Shown: one piece after another, positions 26,887-34,491 of the stretch
How positions within the stretch are numbered: position 1 is the stretch's first letter
How the letters are laid out: every line of letters starts with the position of its first letter
DNA from: UBA1381 sp964399965
GTDB lineage: Bacteria > Bacillota > Clostridia > UBA1381
Reading direction: 5' to 3'
DNA length: 64,000 bases
NCBI GenBank assembly: GCA_964399965.1
Contig: CAYNRX010000001.1
Coordinates: 62,001-126,000 of the forward strand
Notes under the pieces: model-generated
What the model was told of the DNA's origin: nothing
The model's database searches: none
Seen by the model: only the letters and a program-made list of their open reading frames with translations
Made by a program: the position numbers and the translations under genes

Positions 26887-28245
26887 TTAAAGACGGTTTA
26901 CCAGTTCTTTGAACAGGTTCCCGCGTTCCATGAAATTCGCAAACATATCAAAACTCGTGCTGGCCGGGGAAAGCACTACGATATCTCCCGGCTTTGCCGC
27001 AGCAGCAGCCGTTTTTACAGCCTTCTCATACGTATCGCAATGCACTATATCTATATCGTCAGCCCGGCCTGTCTTTTTCACAGCCTCTTCTATCTTTCCC
27101 GCCGTTGCCCCTATCAAAATAAGCGTCTTTACATGGTCGGCGATCGCAGGGCCTACATCGTCATACGGTATCCCCTTGTCCTTGCCGCCGCCTATCATGA
27201 TCACCTTCTGTTTGAACACAGCCAGGGTGTTTATCGTCCTATTGGGACTTGAATCGATGGAGCTGTTATAATACTTCACACCATTTGCCTCGCGTACCAG
27301 CTCTATGCGGTGCTCAACTCCGCCGAACTCTTTGGCGGTATTTACTATCACCTCGTCGGGAACCAGCCCCATTACAGCACCTATCGCCGCCATATAGTTC
27401 TCCACGTTATGCATTCCCGGTATCTTTATATCATGTATATTGAGTACGCGATCCCCATGCCTTGTTATCCAATCGCCGTCAAGGCATATATCAGCCTTTT
27501 CCCGGCGCGAGAAATATACCGCTTCTCCGGCGGCGTTTTTGCCCAGCTCTCTGGTGACCTCATTATCATAGTTGATAATAAGTCTGTCGTCCGGCGACTG
27601 ATAGCGCATTATGTTGACCTTAGCGTCAATATACTCCTCGTAATCCTTGTGCATATCGAGGTGGTTGGGACTTATGTTGGTGATAACGGCAATATGCGGC
27701 GATTTTTTTATCGTTTGCAGCTGAAAACTTGACAGCTCAAGCACCACATGATCCTCCGGCGTCATTTTATCCGCATCGGTCAGGAGCGGATTGCCGATAT
27801 TTCCTCCCAGCCACGTCTTATGCCCTGCATCGGTCAGCATCTTATGGATGAGCGTAGTAGTAGTAGTCTTACCGTCGCTGCCGGTAACGGCTATTATCGT
27901 CGAAGGGCATACGTCGAAAAATACCTCCATCTCCGAGGTCACCACAGCGCCTCTTTCCCGCGCTGCACAAAGCTGGGGCACATCGTACCTAAGCCCCGGG
28001 GTCTTATATATAATATCTCCGTTTATATCATCAAGATACCCATCACCGAGAGAAAACGCCACTCCCAGCCGGGAAAATTCCTCGTATACTTCGCCGAGCT
28101 GTTCCCTCGTCCTCTTATCGCAAGCCTGCACCTGTGCTCCGTTTTCACACAAAAACCGTATCAACGGACGGTTGCTCACACCTATACCGATCACAGTTAT
28201 CTTCTGCCCGCTAAGGGAGTTTTTCCAATCCTCAAATTTTGTCAT
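26887..28245 (-). CDS. murD: UDP-N-acetylmuramoylalanine-D-glutamate ligase
   Basis: Cytoplasmic ligase adding D-glutamate to UDP-MurNAc-L-Ala in peptidoglycan synthesis. The Mur ATP motif GSDGKTTTTTLI, the ELSSFQLQ motif, NISPNHLDMHKDYEEY and the HRIE motif identify MurD. The ATG at 28245 follows AGGAGG and yields 452 residues; the frame extends upstream without homology. It lies outside a division cluster, here behind ispH-rpsA, an arrangement seen in other Clostridia. Confidence 0.96.
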   Translation of the reverse strand: MTKFEDWKNSLSGQKITVIGIGVSNRPLIRFLCENGAQVQACDKRTREQLGEVYEEFSRLGVAFSLGDGYLDDINGDIIYKTPGLRYDVPQLCAARERGAVVTSEMEVFFDVCPSTIIAVTGSDGKTTTTTLIHKMLTDAGHKTWLGGNIGNPLLTDADKMTPEDHVVLELSSFQLQTIKKSPHIAVITNISPNHLDMHKDYEEYIDAKVNIMRYQSPDDRLIINYDNEVTRELGKNAAGEAVYFSRREKADICLDGDWITRHGDRVLNIHDIKIPGMHNVENYMAAIGAVMGLVPDEVIVNTAKEFGGVEHRIELVREANGVKYYNSSIDSSPNRTINTLAVFKQKVIMIGGGKDKGIPYDDVGPAIADHVKTLILIGATAGKIEEAVKKTGRADDIDIVHCDTYEKAVKTAAAAAKPGDIVVLSPASTSFDMFANFMERGNLFKELVNRL

Positions 28246-28311
28246 ATTTCCTCCTATTCCCTTACATTCCAAAAGAGGCCATTGCAACCTGCAACGGCCT
28301 CTTTCCTGTTA

Positions 28312-30342
28312 TCATTCTTCTACTTCTATAGGAGCTTCAACTTCCACATCGGGGTCTGTCGAATAAACGAGAACCTCTTCTGCGGTATCCTCAGGGGCAG
28401 CTTCCTTTTCGACCGGCTTCTTTTCCTCCTGCTTTGTCTCAAGCAGAGCACGGATACTCAAGCTGATCTTCTTCTCTTCCCAGTTGACGTCGGTTATCTT
28501 CGCCTCAACCTCCTGGCCAATCGTCAGAACATCCTCCGGCTTGCCTATCCTTCTGTCGGCTATCTGGGAAATATGGATAAGTCCGTCAACGCTTGGCATT
28601 ATCTCTGCAAATGCACCGAACGGCAGCATCCTTACTATCTTAACTGTTACAACATCACCGACATTGTACTTCTTCTGAGCGATCACCCACGGATTATCCT
28701 CTGCTTTTTTGAATCCCAGGGATATCTTGTTGGCCTCTCTGTTCATATCCTTGATGTATACATCAAGCAGATCGCCCTCTTTAACTACCTCCGAGGGATG
28801 CTTTATCTTATTCCAGCTAAGCTCGCTTATGTGAACAAGACCATCCACTCCGCCAATATCAACGAATGCGCCGAAAGATGTAAGCGATTTTACAACGCCC
28901 TGGTAATGCTTGCCGATCTCGGCCTCAGACCAGAACTTCTCTTCTCTTTCCTTCCTCTGCGCCTCAAGGATAACTCTTACCGAGCCGACTACTCTTTTGC
29001 GTCTTTCATCGATCTCTATTATCTTATAGGCGACATCCTGTCCTACGAGAGTCGAAAGATCCTGGATAAATCTCTCCGAGGCCTGTCTTGCCGGTACAAA
29101 TACCTGAGAGCCCTCTGTCAGCACAATAACGCCGCCCTTAACAGCCTTTATCACCTTACCGGTCATCGTCTCGCCGTTTTCATAAGCAGCCTTTATCTTG
29201 TTCCAGCTTTCCATAGCTACCAGCTTTTTCCTGGAAAGCACGACCTTACCTTCGCCATCGTTTACGCCTACGACATAAACGCGGATCGGATCGCCGGGCT
29301 TTACAACATCCTGGGGTCTTACGGTCGGGTCGTCTGTCAGCTGATCGGCAGAAAGCTGACCGTTATACTTATATCCGCCCAGATCAACGATAACTTCGTT
29401 GTTGCGAACGTCTACTACAGTGCCATCCACGATATCTCCATTATTTAAAGTTAAAGGCTTCCCTTCTTCGTATTGAGCTAGCAACTCCGCAAAGCTCTCT
29501 CCGTTTTTTAAATTTTCATCCATAGCTTCAATTACCTCCTCGATAATACGACTTGGCGTGGATGCACCTGCCGTAATACCTATCTTTTTATTATTTTTAT
29601 ATATTCTTTGAGGAATATCCTCAAAAGTTTCAATATGGATCGTATCCGGACAGCTCTTTTTTGATATCTCATACAGCTTGGCCGTATTGGAGCTTTCGCG
29701 TCCGCCGATCACGATCATCATATCCGATTCCTTCGCCAGCTTATCAGCTTCCGTCTGGCGATTCCTCGTCGCACTACATATTGTATCAAAAACTATAGTG
29801 TTTTTGCAAGTTTTTTTTATAATTTTTACGATTTGCACAAAAAATTCTTTTTTTATTGTGGTTTGTGCTACAATACATACCTCTTTTCCCGCCAAACTGC
29901 GGAGTTTTTCCTCATCTGGCTCATATATTATGAGCGCCGAATCACCGCACCAGCCGTTTATACCCTTCACCTCAGGATGGTTTGCATCCCCCACGATAAC
30001 GATCGAATATCCCTTACTGTAATATTCACAAACGATCTTGTGTATCTTTTCCACAAAGGGGCATGTCAGATCGATATATCCGCCCGGATGCTCCTTAAGC
30101 TTATCAGTAATGCTCCGGCCGACTCCGTGCGTCCTTATAACCGCTGTGATTTCGGGCGGTATCTCCTCGGGCGAGCTGTAGGCATAAACGCCCTTGCTCT
30201 CCAAATCGCCCACGACCTGCGGATTGTGTATTATCGGCCCCAGTGTAGCCAGCCTTTCCCCGGAATCGATCCGCCGGTAGACCTCGTCCACCGCGCGTTT
30301 TACTCCGTAGCAGAAGCCCGCCGTTTTTGCTACCTTTATCAT
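28312..30342 (-). CDS. ispH: IspH-ribosomal S1 fusion (HMBPP reductase / S1 RNA-binding)
   Basis: A single 676-residue protein joins two functions. Residues 1 to about 285 are IspH (LytB), the Fe-S reductase that makes IPP and DMAPP at the end of the MEP pathway; cluster cysteines are in GFCYGVKRAV (Cys11), LTCPFVEKIH and DTICSATRNRQ. The remainder has four S1 RNA-binding repeats (for example GVVKSLTSFGAFVDIGGVDG) as in ribosomal protein S1, and an acidic end. This fusion is well known in Clostridia and is no assembly artefact, since the frame is continuous. Its start overlaps plsC by 4 nt, and murD follows at 66 nt. Confidence 0.95.
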   Translation of the reverse strand: MIKVAKTAGFCYGVKRAVDEVYRRIDSGERLATLGPIIHNPQVVGDLESKGVYAYSSPEEIPPEITAVIRTHGVGRSITDKLKEHPGGYIDLTCPFVEKIHKIVCEYYSKGYSIVIVGDANHPEVKGINGWCGDSALIIYEPDEEKLRSLAGKEVCIVAQTTIKKEFFVQIVKIIKKTCKNTIVFDTICSATRNRQTEADKLAKESDMMIVIGGRESSNTAKLYEISKKSCPDTIHIETFEDIPQRIYKNNKKIGITAGASTPSRIIEEVIEAMDENLKNGESFAELLAQYEEGKPLTLNNGDIVDGTVVDVRNNEVIVDLGGYKYNGQLSADQLTDDPTVRPQDVVKPGDPIRVYVVGVNDGEGKVVLSRKKLVAMESWNKIKAAYENGETMTGKVIKAVKGGVIVLTEGSQVFVPARQASERFIQDLSTLVGQDVAYKIIEIDERRKRVVGSVRVILEAQRKEREEKFWSEAEIGKHYQGVVKSLTSFGAFVDIGGVDGLVHISELSWNKIKHPSEVVKEGDLLDVYIKDMNREANKISLGFKKAEDNPWVIAQKKYNVGDVVTVKIVRMLPFGAFAEIMPSVDGLIHISQIADRRIGKPEDVLTIGQEVEAKITDVNWEEKKISLSIRALLETKQEEKKPVEKEAAPEDTAEEVLVYSTDPDVEVEAPIEVEE

Positions 30343-30923
30343 TGCTCTTTTAGTCCTCTTATTTTATTTAAAATAGAATCAGCTATCACCTGTAATTCCT
30401 CGCTCGACTGCTTCTTCCCATAATGCTCTTCAAACGTTATAGGCGCTCCGTATGTAACGGTTACCTTTCCCAACCAGCGATACTCGCCGGAAATGTATAC
30501 CGGTACTACCGGCACCTCGGCCTTTATGGCAAACATCGCTACGCCGGTTTTCGCCCTTGCGGGAGAAGCTCCCTTTTTCGTCCTATGTCCCTCCGGAAAC
30601 ATCAGCATTACTCTCTCTCCGCGCAGGATACTCATGGCCGCTCTATAAGCCCCTACATCGCCCGAGCCCCTTTTTATAGGGAAGGCTCCCAACGAGCTTA
30701 TCAGAGCGGCGAAGATCTTGTTTTTAAAAAGCTCCGCCTTGGCCATAAACGTCAGCTGCCGCGGACAGGTAATCCCGGCCATCACCACGTCCCAGTTGCT
30801 CCTGTGGTTGACCGCCAGCACTACTCCTCCCGTCTTGGGAATATTTTCCACCCCGGCAGCCCTGACACGGAAGATAAGGTGCATGAAAAACCATACTATC
30901 GCCTTTGCAATGCTGTAAAACAT
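30339..30923 (-). CDS. plsC: 1-acyl-sn-glycerol-3-phosphate acyltransferase
   Basis: Acylates lysophosphatidic acid to phosphatidic acid at the inner membrane face. The HX4D motif is NHRSNWD, with the acceptor-binding FPEGHRTKKG and the final VPVVPVYISG block; an N-terminal hydrophobic stretch anchors it. 194 residues. GGAGG precedes the ATG, which follows cmk immediately. The order cmk-plsC-ispH/rpsA is conserved in Clostridia. Confidence 0.93.
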   Translation of the reverse strand: MFYSIAKAIVWFFMHLIFRVRAAGVENIPKTGGVVLAVNHRSNWDVVMAGITCPRQLTFMAKAELFKNKIFAALISSLGAFPIKRGSGDVGAYRAAMSILRGERVMLMFPEGHRTKKGASPARAKTGVAMFAIKAEVPVVPVYISGEYRWLGKVTVTYGAPITFEEHYGKKQSSEELQVIADSILNKIRGLKEQ

Positions 30924-31592
30924 TTAGGACACCTCCGCTCTTTTTCCCTCGACCAGCTCCATTATCCTGGCCACGGCCTCTTCAAGGGTATTCTCCGTAG
31001 TGTCCACAAGTACCGCGTCATCCGCCTGCTTCAGGGGAGCAAACTCGCGGTTCATGTCATTTTTGTCCCGCGCTATTATATCGCGATGTATATCCTCGAA
31101 AGAGCAGTCAACGCCTTTTGCAATAAGCTCATCATACCGGCGTTTTGCCCGCGCTTCGGGCGAAGCCGTGAGATATATCTTAAGCTCCGCATTTGGCAGG
31201 ACGTAAGTGCCTATATCGCGTCCATCCATTATCACGTCCGCACCGGCGGCTATCTTCTGCTGAAGCTCTACCAGCTTCAGCCGCACTGCCGGTATTACCG
31301 CCACGGCAGATGCGCCCTTAGAGACCTCCTCAGTCCGTATAAGCCCCGTAACGTCCTCGCCGTTCAAAAATATCAGCTGGCCGTCTCCGTTATGCTTTAT
31401 CTCCACCGATACGCCGTCAAGCGCGGCTGTTATCTCCTCTTTTGAGCAAAGGCCGTTTCTTATCATGTAAAGCGCGACCGCACGGTACATGGCCCCGGTA
31501 TCGACATATATCAATCCCAGTTTTTGGGCAACGCTTTTAGATATCGTGCTCTTGCCGGCTCCTGCCGGGCCGTCCACAGCCACTCTCAGCAT
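30924..31592 (-). CDS. cmk: Cytidylate kinase
   Basis: Phosphorylates CMP and dCMP. The P-loop GPAGAGKST, the YVDTGAMYRAVALY segment and GRDIGTYVLPNA identify it. The ATG at 31592, 6 nt after AAAGGAG, gives 222 residues; the frame is open further upstream but without family sequence. It begins the cmk-plsC-ispH/rpsA-murD transcription unit, with a promoter about 70 nt upstream. Confidence 0.96.
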   Translation of the reverse strand: MLRVAVDGPAGAGKSTISKSVAQKLGLIYVDTGAMYRAVALYMIRNGLCSKEEITAALDGVSVEIKHNGDGQLIFLNGEDVTGLIRTEEVSKGASAVAVIPAVRLKLVELQQKIAAGADVIMDGRDIGTYVLPNAELKIYLTASPEARAKRRYDELIAKGVDCSFEDIHRDIIARDKNDMNREFAPLKQADDAVLVDTTENTLEEAVARIMELVEGKRAEVS

Positions 31593-31658
31593 ATGCAGGT
31601 CTCCTTTGCATATATTGTTATCGCAGATAATATTCCACTGCTTTATAGTATATTTCCT

Positions 31659-31687
31659 TGTATACATATAAATATTATATTCGTCAA
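31659..31687 (-). promoter_or_regulatory. cmk operon promoter
   Basis: Minus strand TTGACG (31682-31687), 17 bp, TATACA (31659-31664). The leader to the cmk ATG is about 60 nt. Between this and the plus-strand promoter near 31838 the sequence is A/T-rich with no gene. Confidence 0.65.
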
Positions 31688-31837
31688 AAAAACAAAAAAC
31701 CCTTTTTTTATTGCAAAAATTTTTACAATATTTTTAAGTTTTATACAGAATCATCTTAGAATGGCATTTTTGTATTGTGTAAAAATACATAAAATTGACC
31801 ATTTTTACCGCATTAGCTACCACTTTGTCATATTATA

Positions 31838-31865
31838 TTGACTTTTTGTATTTTTTATGTATAAT
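31838..31865 (+). promoter_or_regulatory. Promoter of a plus-strand small RNA
   Basis: TTGACT (31838-31843), 16 bp, TATAAT (31860-31865) on the plus strand in a stretch where neighbouring genes all read on the minus strand. It points into the structured segment that ends in a terminator at about 32033. Confidence 0.7.
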
Positions 31866-31871
31866 TCTTAA

Positions 31872-32033
31872 TTGGGAACGGTTGATCGGATATGACCGTC
31901 TCCCTGCCGAAAAATGTGTGGTTAAATTATAGATGCAGCTGCGTCGGTAGCTTACGATGATACTTGACGCCGCTGCGCTCCCCCGTTTTAGGGGAATTAC
32001 AAAAGGAGACCGAAGCCCGGGTCTCCTTTTTTT
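31872..32033 (+). ncRNA. Predicted stand-alone structured small RNA (about 160 nt)
   Basis: A consensus promoter and a strong intrinsic terminator delimit a transcript of about 160 nt with no reading frame of note. Visible helices are: 31874-31904 (GGGAACGGT with ACCGTCTCCC, one bulged C); 31935-31976 (11-nt arms with one mismatch and a 20-nt loop); 31981-31994 (CCCC with GGGG, 6-nt loop); and the terminator stem. A 30-nt single-stranded linker rich in A/T joins the first two. The next plus-strand gene is 2.4 kb away, so it is not a leader. The sequential hairpins do not fit the long rod of 6S RNA, and I cannot assign it to a known RNA family. Confidence 0.65.
32001..32033 (+). terminator. 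Terminator of the small RNA, also usable by ylqF
   Basis: AAAAGGAGACC (32001-32011) pairs with GGTCTCCTTTT (32020-32030) around an 8-nt loop and is followed by more T. Being nearly symmetrical, it also presents T4 on the minus strand, downstream of the ylqF stop at 32032. Confidence 0.85.
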
Positions 32034-32883
32034 ATTGTTCATCAGGAGATTCTAACGTTATCCGCCCTATCTTTGCACCTCTCAACTCATCAAGCACGAC
32101 ATTTGCCGCCCGTTCGGTATCCAATTCTCCGCCGGAGATCACAAAACCGCGTTTTTTTGCTACCAGCTCCAATATCTCGTGCCCGGCAAGGCCTGCTATA
32201 TCTCCCAGCTTATATCTGGCACAGAGTTCCTTTTCATAATCATCCCGCAGATACTCAAGAAGCGAATAAGCCAAAAGCTCTGTATTTATTATCTCGTCCT
32301 TTATCGCCCCCGTATATGCCAGCCTCTTGGCCGCCTCCTGATCCTCAAACTTCGGCGGCAGTATGCCCGGGGTATCAAGCAGCTCCGCCCCTCCGGCAGC
32401 TTTTATCCACTGCTTGCCCTTGGTCACGCCCGGCCTGTCGCCTGTTTTCGCACTCGCTTTTTTCGATATCCTGTTGATAAGGCTTGATTTACCAACGTTC
32501 GGTATCCCTACCATCATCAGCTTTAAAGATCGAGATACTCCCTTTTCGGCGTCCTTTTCGATCCTTTCGCTCACCAGCGACCTTGCGGCGGGAACGACTC
32601 CGGCAATACCGGCTCCGGTCGCGCAGCTCACCGGCAGCACCCTAAGTCCGCGCTCGCCATACCATTTCATCCACAGCTGCGTCCTCTCCGGATCGGCAAG
32701 GTCAGCCTTATTCATGACAAGCAGACGCGGCTTGGAACGGATAATATCATCAAAGCAGGGATTCCTCCCCGAAAACGGTATCCTGGCGTCAAGGATCTCC
32801 ACCACAACGTCTATCAACCGCAGGTTTTCCTCGATAAGTCTCCGGGTCTTTGCCATATGCCCGGGATACCATTGCAAATTCAT
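32032..32883 (-). CDS. rbgA: Ribosome biogenesis GTPase RbgA/YlqF
   Basis: GTPase for late 50S assembly. G motifs are circularly permuted: NKADL (G4) precedes the P-loop GIPNVGKSSLINRI and DTPGILPP (G3); the opening is MNLQWYPGHMAKTRR. Two adjacent ATG codons exist; the second (32883) is 5 nt from GGAGG and gives 283 residues. It follows lepB directly, as in the Bacillus rplS-lepB-rbgA region. Confidence 0.95.
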   Translation of the reverse strand: MNLQWYPGHMAKTRRLIEENLRLIDVVVEILDARIPFSGRNPCFDDIIRSKPRLLVMNKADLADPERTQLWMKWYGERGLRVLPVSCATGAGIAGVVPAARSLVSERIEKDAEKGVSRSLKLMMVGIPNVGKSSLINRISKKASAKTGDRPGVTKGKQWIKAAGGAELLDTPGILPPKFEDQEAAKRLAYTGAIKDEIINTELLAYSLLEYLRDDYEKELCARYKLGDIAGLAGHEILELVAKKRGFVISGGELDTERAANVVLDELRGAKIGRITLESPDEQ

Positions 32884-32895
32884 CATGACCTCCGT

Positions 32896-33552
32896 TTATC
32901 TTGTAAAGCCGATCTTATCAAACGGCATTATACGTATCTGGGATTTGCCCATCACCGCCTCGTAGGGCACCTGACCCAGCTGCGAAGAGCGGCTGTCCTG
33001 GCTGTTTTCCCGGTTGTCACCCATCACGAACAGGCAGTCCTCCTCCACAACCTGAGGAAATTCCACCGAGCTGTCGCGTTTTGTCGTCACGCCCGTGCAG
33101 TACGGCTCATCAAGCGGCTGGCCGTCCACATAGACCTTGTTGTCGTGGATATCGACCGTCTGACCGGGCAGGGCAATTATTCTCTTTACATAATACTTCG
33201 GCTTGAGATCCTCCGGCATTGTAAAGCGCAGCTTTATCTTTGAGAACAAATCAAGCTCATCCTTGCCCTCGGCCGCAGCCAGCAAGTCGTAATATTCCTC
33301 GCGATCCTTATAGTTGGAGTCAAGGATTATTATATCCCCCTGGCTTGGCTCATAACCAAGCTTTGTGATTATCAGCTTGTCATTGTCCTCCAGGGTATGG
33401 ATCATGCTTTGACCGTCCACGCGCACGAAATCCAGCACAAAGGTCTTTATAAGCAGAGCGGCCGTAACAGCGATGATTATCGTGTATACCCATTCAAAGG
33501 TCTCCCGCTTCCAGCTGGTATTCTTTTTTGCAGTCTCCTGTTCATTTCCCAT
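32896..33552 (-). CDS. lepB: Signal peptidase I
   Basis: Membrane protease that removes signal peptides on the outer face. One membrane segment near residues 22-42 is followed by the nucleophile Ser49 in DGQSMIHTL and the general base Lys123 in YYVKRIIALPG; GDNRENSQDSR is the last conserved box. 218 residues with a single anchor, typical of Firmicute type I peptidases. AAAGGAG lies before the ATG. The leader contains a full copy of the dispersed repeat found also before the MATE gene. Confidence 0.95.
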   Translation of the reverse strand: MGNEQETAKKNTSWKRETFEWVYTIIIAVTAALLIKTFVLDFVRVDGQSMIHTLEDNDKLIITKLGYEPSQGDIIILDSNYKDREEYYDLLAAAEGKDELDLFSKIKLRFTMPEDLKPKYYVKRIIALPGQTVDIHDNKVYVDGQPLDEPYCTGVTTKRDSSVEFPQVVEEDCLFVMGDNRENSQDSRSSQLGQVPYEAVMGKSQIRIMPFDKIGFTR

Positions 33553-33582
33553 TGTTCGATCGCTCCTTTACAATTTATATAA

Positions 33583-33656
33583 TTAGTCAATTGCGAAACT
33601 TTTTTCGCAATTGCTTTCTGGCTAATGAAGAAAATAAAAGTTCCGTTGATTGGCGG
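33583..33656 (-). repeat. Dispersed leader repeat, copy 2 (before lepB)
   Basis: Minus-strand element of 74 nt running from CCGCCAATCAACGG through AACTTTTATTTTCT and TTAGCC to the hairpin ATTGCGAAA/TTTCGCAAT and ending TTGACTAA, about 12 nt before the lepB ribosome-binding site. It aligns over its whole length with 56349-56423 upstream of the MATE gene, in the same orientation toward the gene. Confidence 0.75.
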
Positions 33657-33861
33657 TCTAAAGACCGCTGAAACTTTTATTTTCGCAATTTTTGACGCAT
33701 TTTCAGCATTTTTACTCCGCAAAAACCGGCAGCGAGCTGCCGGCCGCGCCATCTTGCGCGGTGCGTAGTCGTCAAAAATTGATTGAAATTCGAGGGTTTC
33801 ACCCTCGAGCTCCTCAGAATAAGGGAATAATTGTAAAACGCTGTCGCGTTTTACAATTATC
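33631..33861. repeat. Cluster of nested inverted repeats between rplS and lepB
   Basis: Six paired arms can be read: 33631-33642 with 33672-33683 (12 bp) enclosing 33653-33659 with 33662-33668 (7 bp); 33686-33696 with 33771-33781 (11 bp) enclosing 33726-33733 with 33736-33743 (8 bp) and 33744-33749 with 33756-33761 (6 bp); 33791-33797 with 33801-33807 (7 bp); and a perfect 15-bp arm 33827-33841 with 33846-33860. There is no gene in the 394-bp gap from lepB to rplS; besides this cluster it holds only the rplS terminator and the lepB leader repeat. Confidence 0.75.
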
Positions 33862-33910
33862 TAAATTTATATAATATTATTTAACACTTTGTTAAAAATT
33901 CATTGTAATA

Positions 33911-33940
33911 AGGAAAAAACGGGACAAAAGCTGTCCCGTT
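33911..33940 (-). terminator. rplS terminator
   Basis: Minus strand: AACGGGACA, loop GCTTT, TGTCCCGTT then a T-run (plus-strand AAAAAA near 33914-33919). A perfect 9-bp stem just after the rplS stop. Confidence 0.88.
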
Positions 33941-33946
33941 AAGAAA

Positions 33947-34297
33947 TCATATCTTTTCCTTAACTTTAGCAGACTTGCCGACTCTGTCACGCAGATAGTA
34001 GAGCTTAGCACGTCTAACTTTACCTTTTCTTGATACTTCGATCTTCTCAATGTTAGGCGAATTTACAGGCCAGGTCTTTTCTACGCCTACGCCGTAGGAA
34101 ACACGTCTTACGGTAAAGGTCGCGGAAATGCCGCCGCCCTGCTTTTTGATGATCGTACCCTCAAACATCTGGGTCCTTGTACGGTTGCCCTCTGTTATCC
34201 TCTGGTAAACCTTCACGTTATTTCCGATCACCAGCTCCGGCAGATCTGTTCTTATTTGGTCTTTTGTCAGTGCATTCATGATTTCAGTTGAATTCAT
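33947..34297 (-). CDS. rplS: 50S ribosomal protein L19
   Basis: Large-subunit protein at the 30S-50S interface. Family sequence includes FEGTIIKKQGGGISATFTV and the C-terminal RRAKLYYLRDRVGKSAKV. The ATG at 34297 follows AAAGGAGGATG and gives 116 residues; the open frame continues upstream through the leader without coding character. It is transcribed alone, with its own promoter and terminator, and possibly an autoregulatory leader hairpin. Confidence 0.97.
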   Translation of the reverse strand: MNSTEIMNALTKDQIRTDLPELVIGNNVKVYQRITEGNRTRTQMFEGTIIKKQGGGISATFTVRRVSYGVGVEKTWPVNSPNIEKIEVSRKGKVRRAKLYYLRDRVGKSAKVKEKI

Positions 34298-34309
34298 ATC
34301 AGCATCCTC

Positions 34310-34362
34310 CTTTATGATCATAGACATTCGTGCCGACCAAGGCAGAGGACTGTCCGTAATAA
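34310..34362 (-). promoter_or_regulatory. Possible L19 leader hairpin
   Basis: The rplS leader contains GGACAGTCCTCTGCC and GGCACGAATGTC (minus strand), which can pair as GACA/TGTC and TGCC/GGCA with internal loops between the start of transcription and the ribosome-binding site. Ribosomal protein L19 leaders are known in Firmicutes; the match here is by position and shape only. Confidence 0.4.
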
Positions 34363-34369
34363 CTATACA

Positions 34370-34398
34370 AGTATACCACACTTTTTTTTTAATTGCAA
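34370..34398 (-). promoter_or_regulatory. rplS promoter
   Basis: Minus strand TTGCAA (34393-34398), 17 bp, TATACT (34370-34375), with an A-run in the spacer. Confidence 0.8.
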
Positions 34399-34491
34399 GT
34401 ATTATTTTGATGTTTTTGAAAAAAACTTCAAGTAATTATTTGTCCAAATTATACATATACATAATACAAAACCCGAAACAGGTGACGTTTG

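Noticed and set aside
31872..32033. Identification of the small RNA as 6S RNA or SRP RNA
   Set aside because: The helices are consecutive hairpins, without the long closing stem and central bubble of 6S RNA or the GGAA/AGCAGCC loop of SRP RNA.
33583..33590. TTGACT inside the leader repeat as a -35 promoter element
   Set aside because: No -10-like hexamer follows at 16-18 bp in any of the four copies; at that distance the ribosome-binding site occurs instead.
34298..34491. Strand switch near 34.4 kb as a replication origin or terminus
   Set aside because: It is a simple divergent promoter region (rplS and spoIIP); no DnaA-box cluster or dif-like site was seen, and minus-strand genes recur further on.
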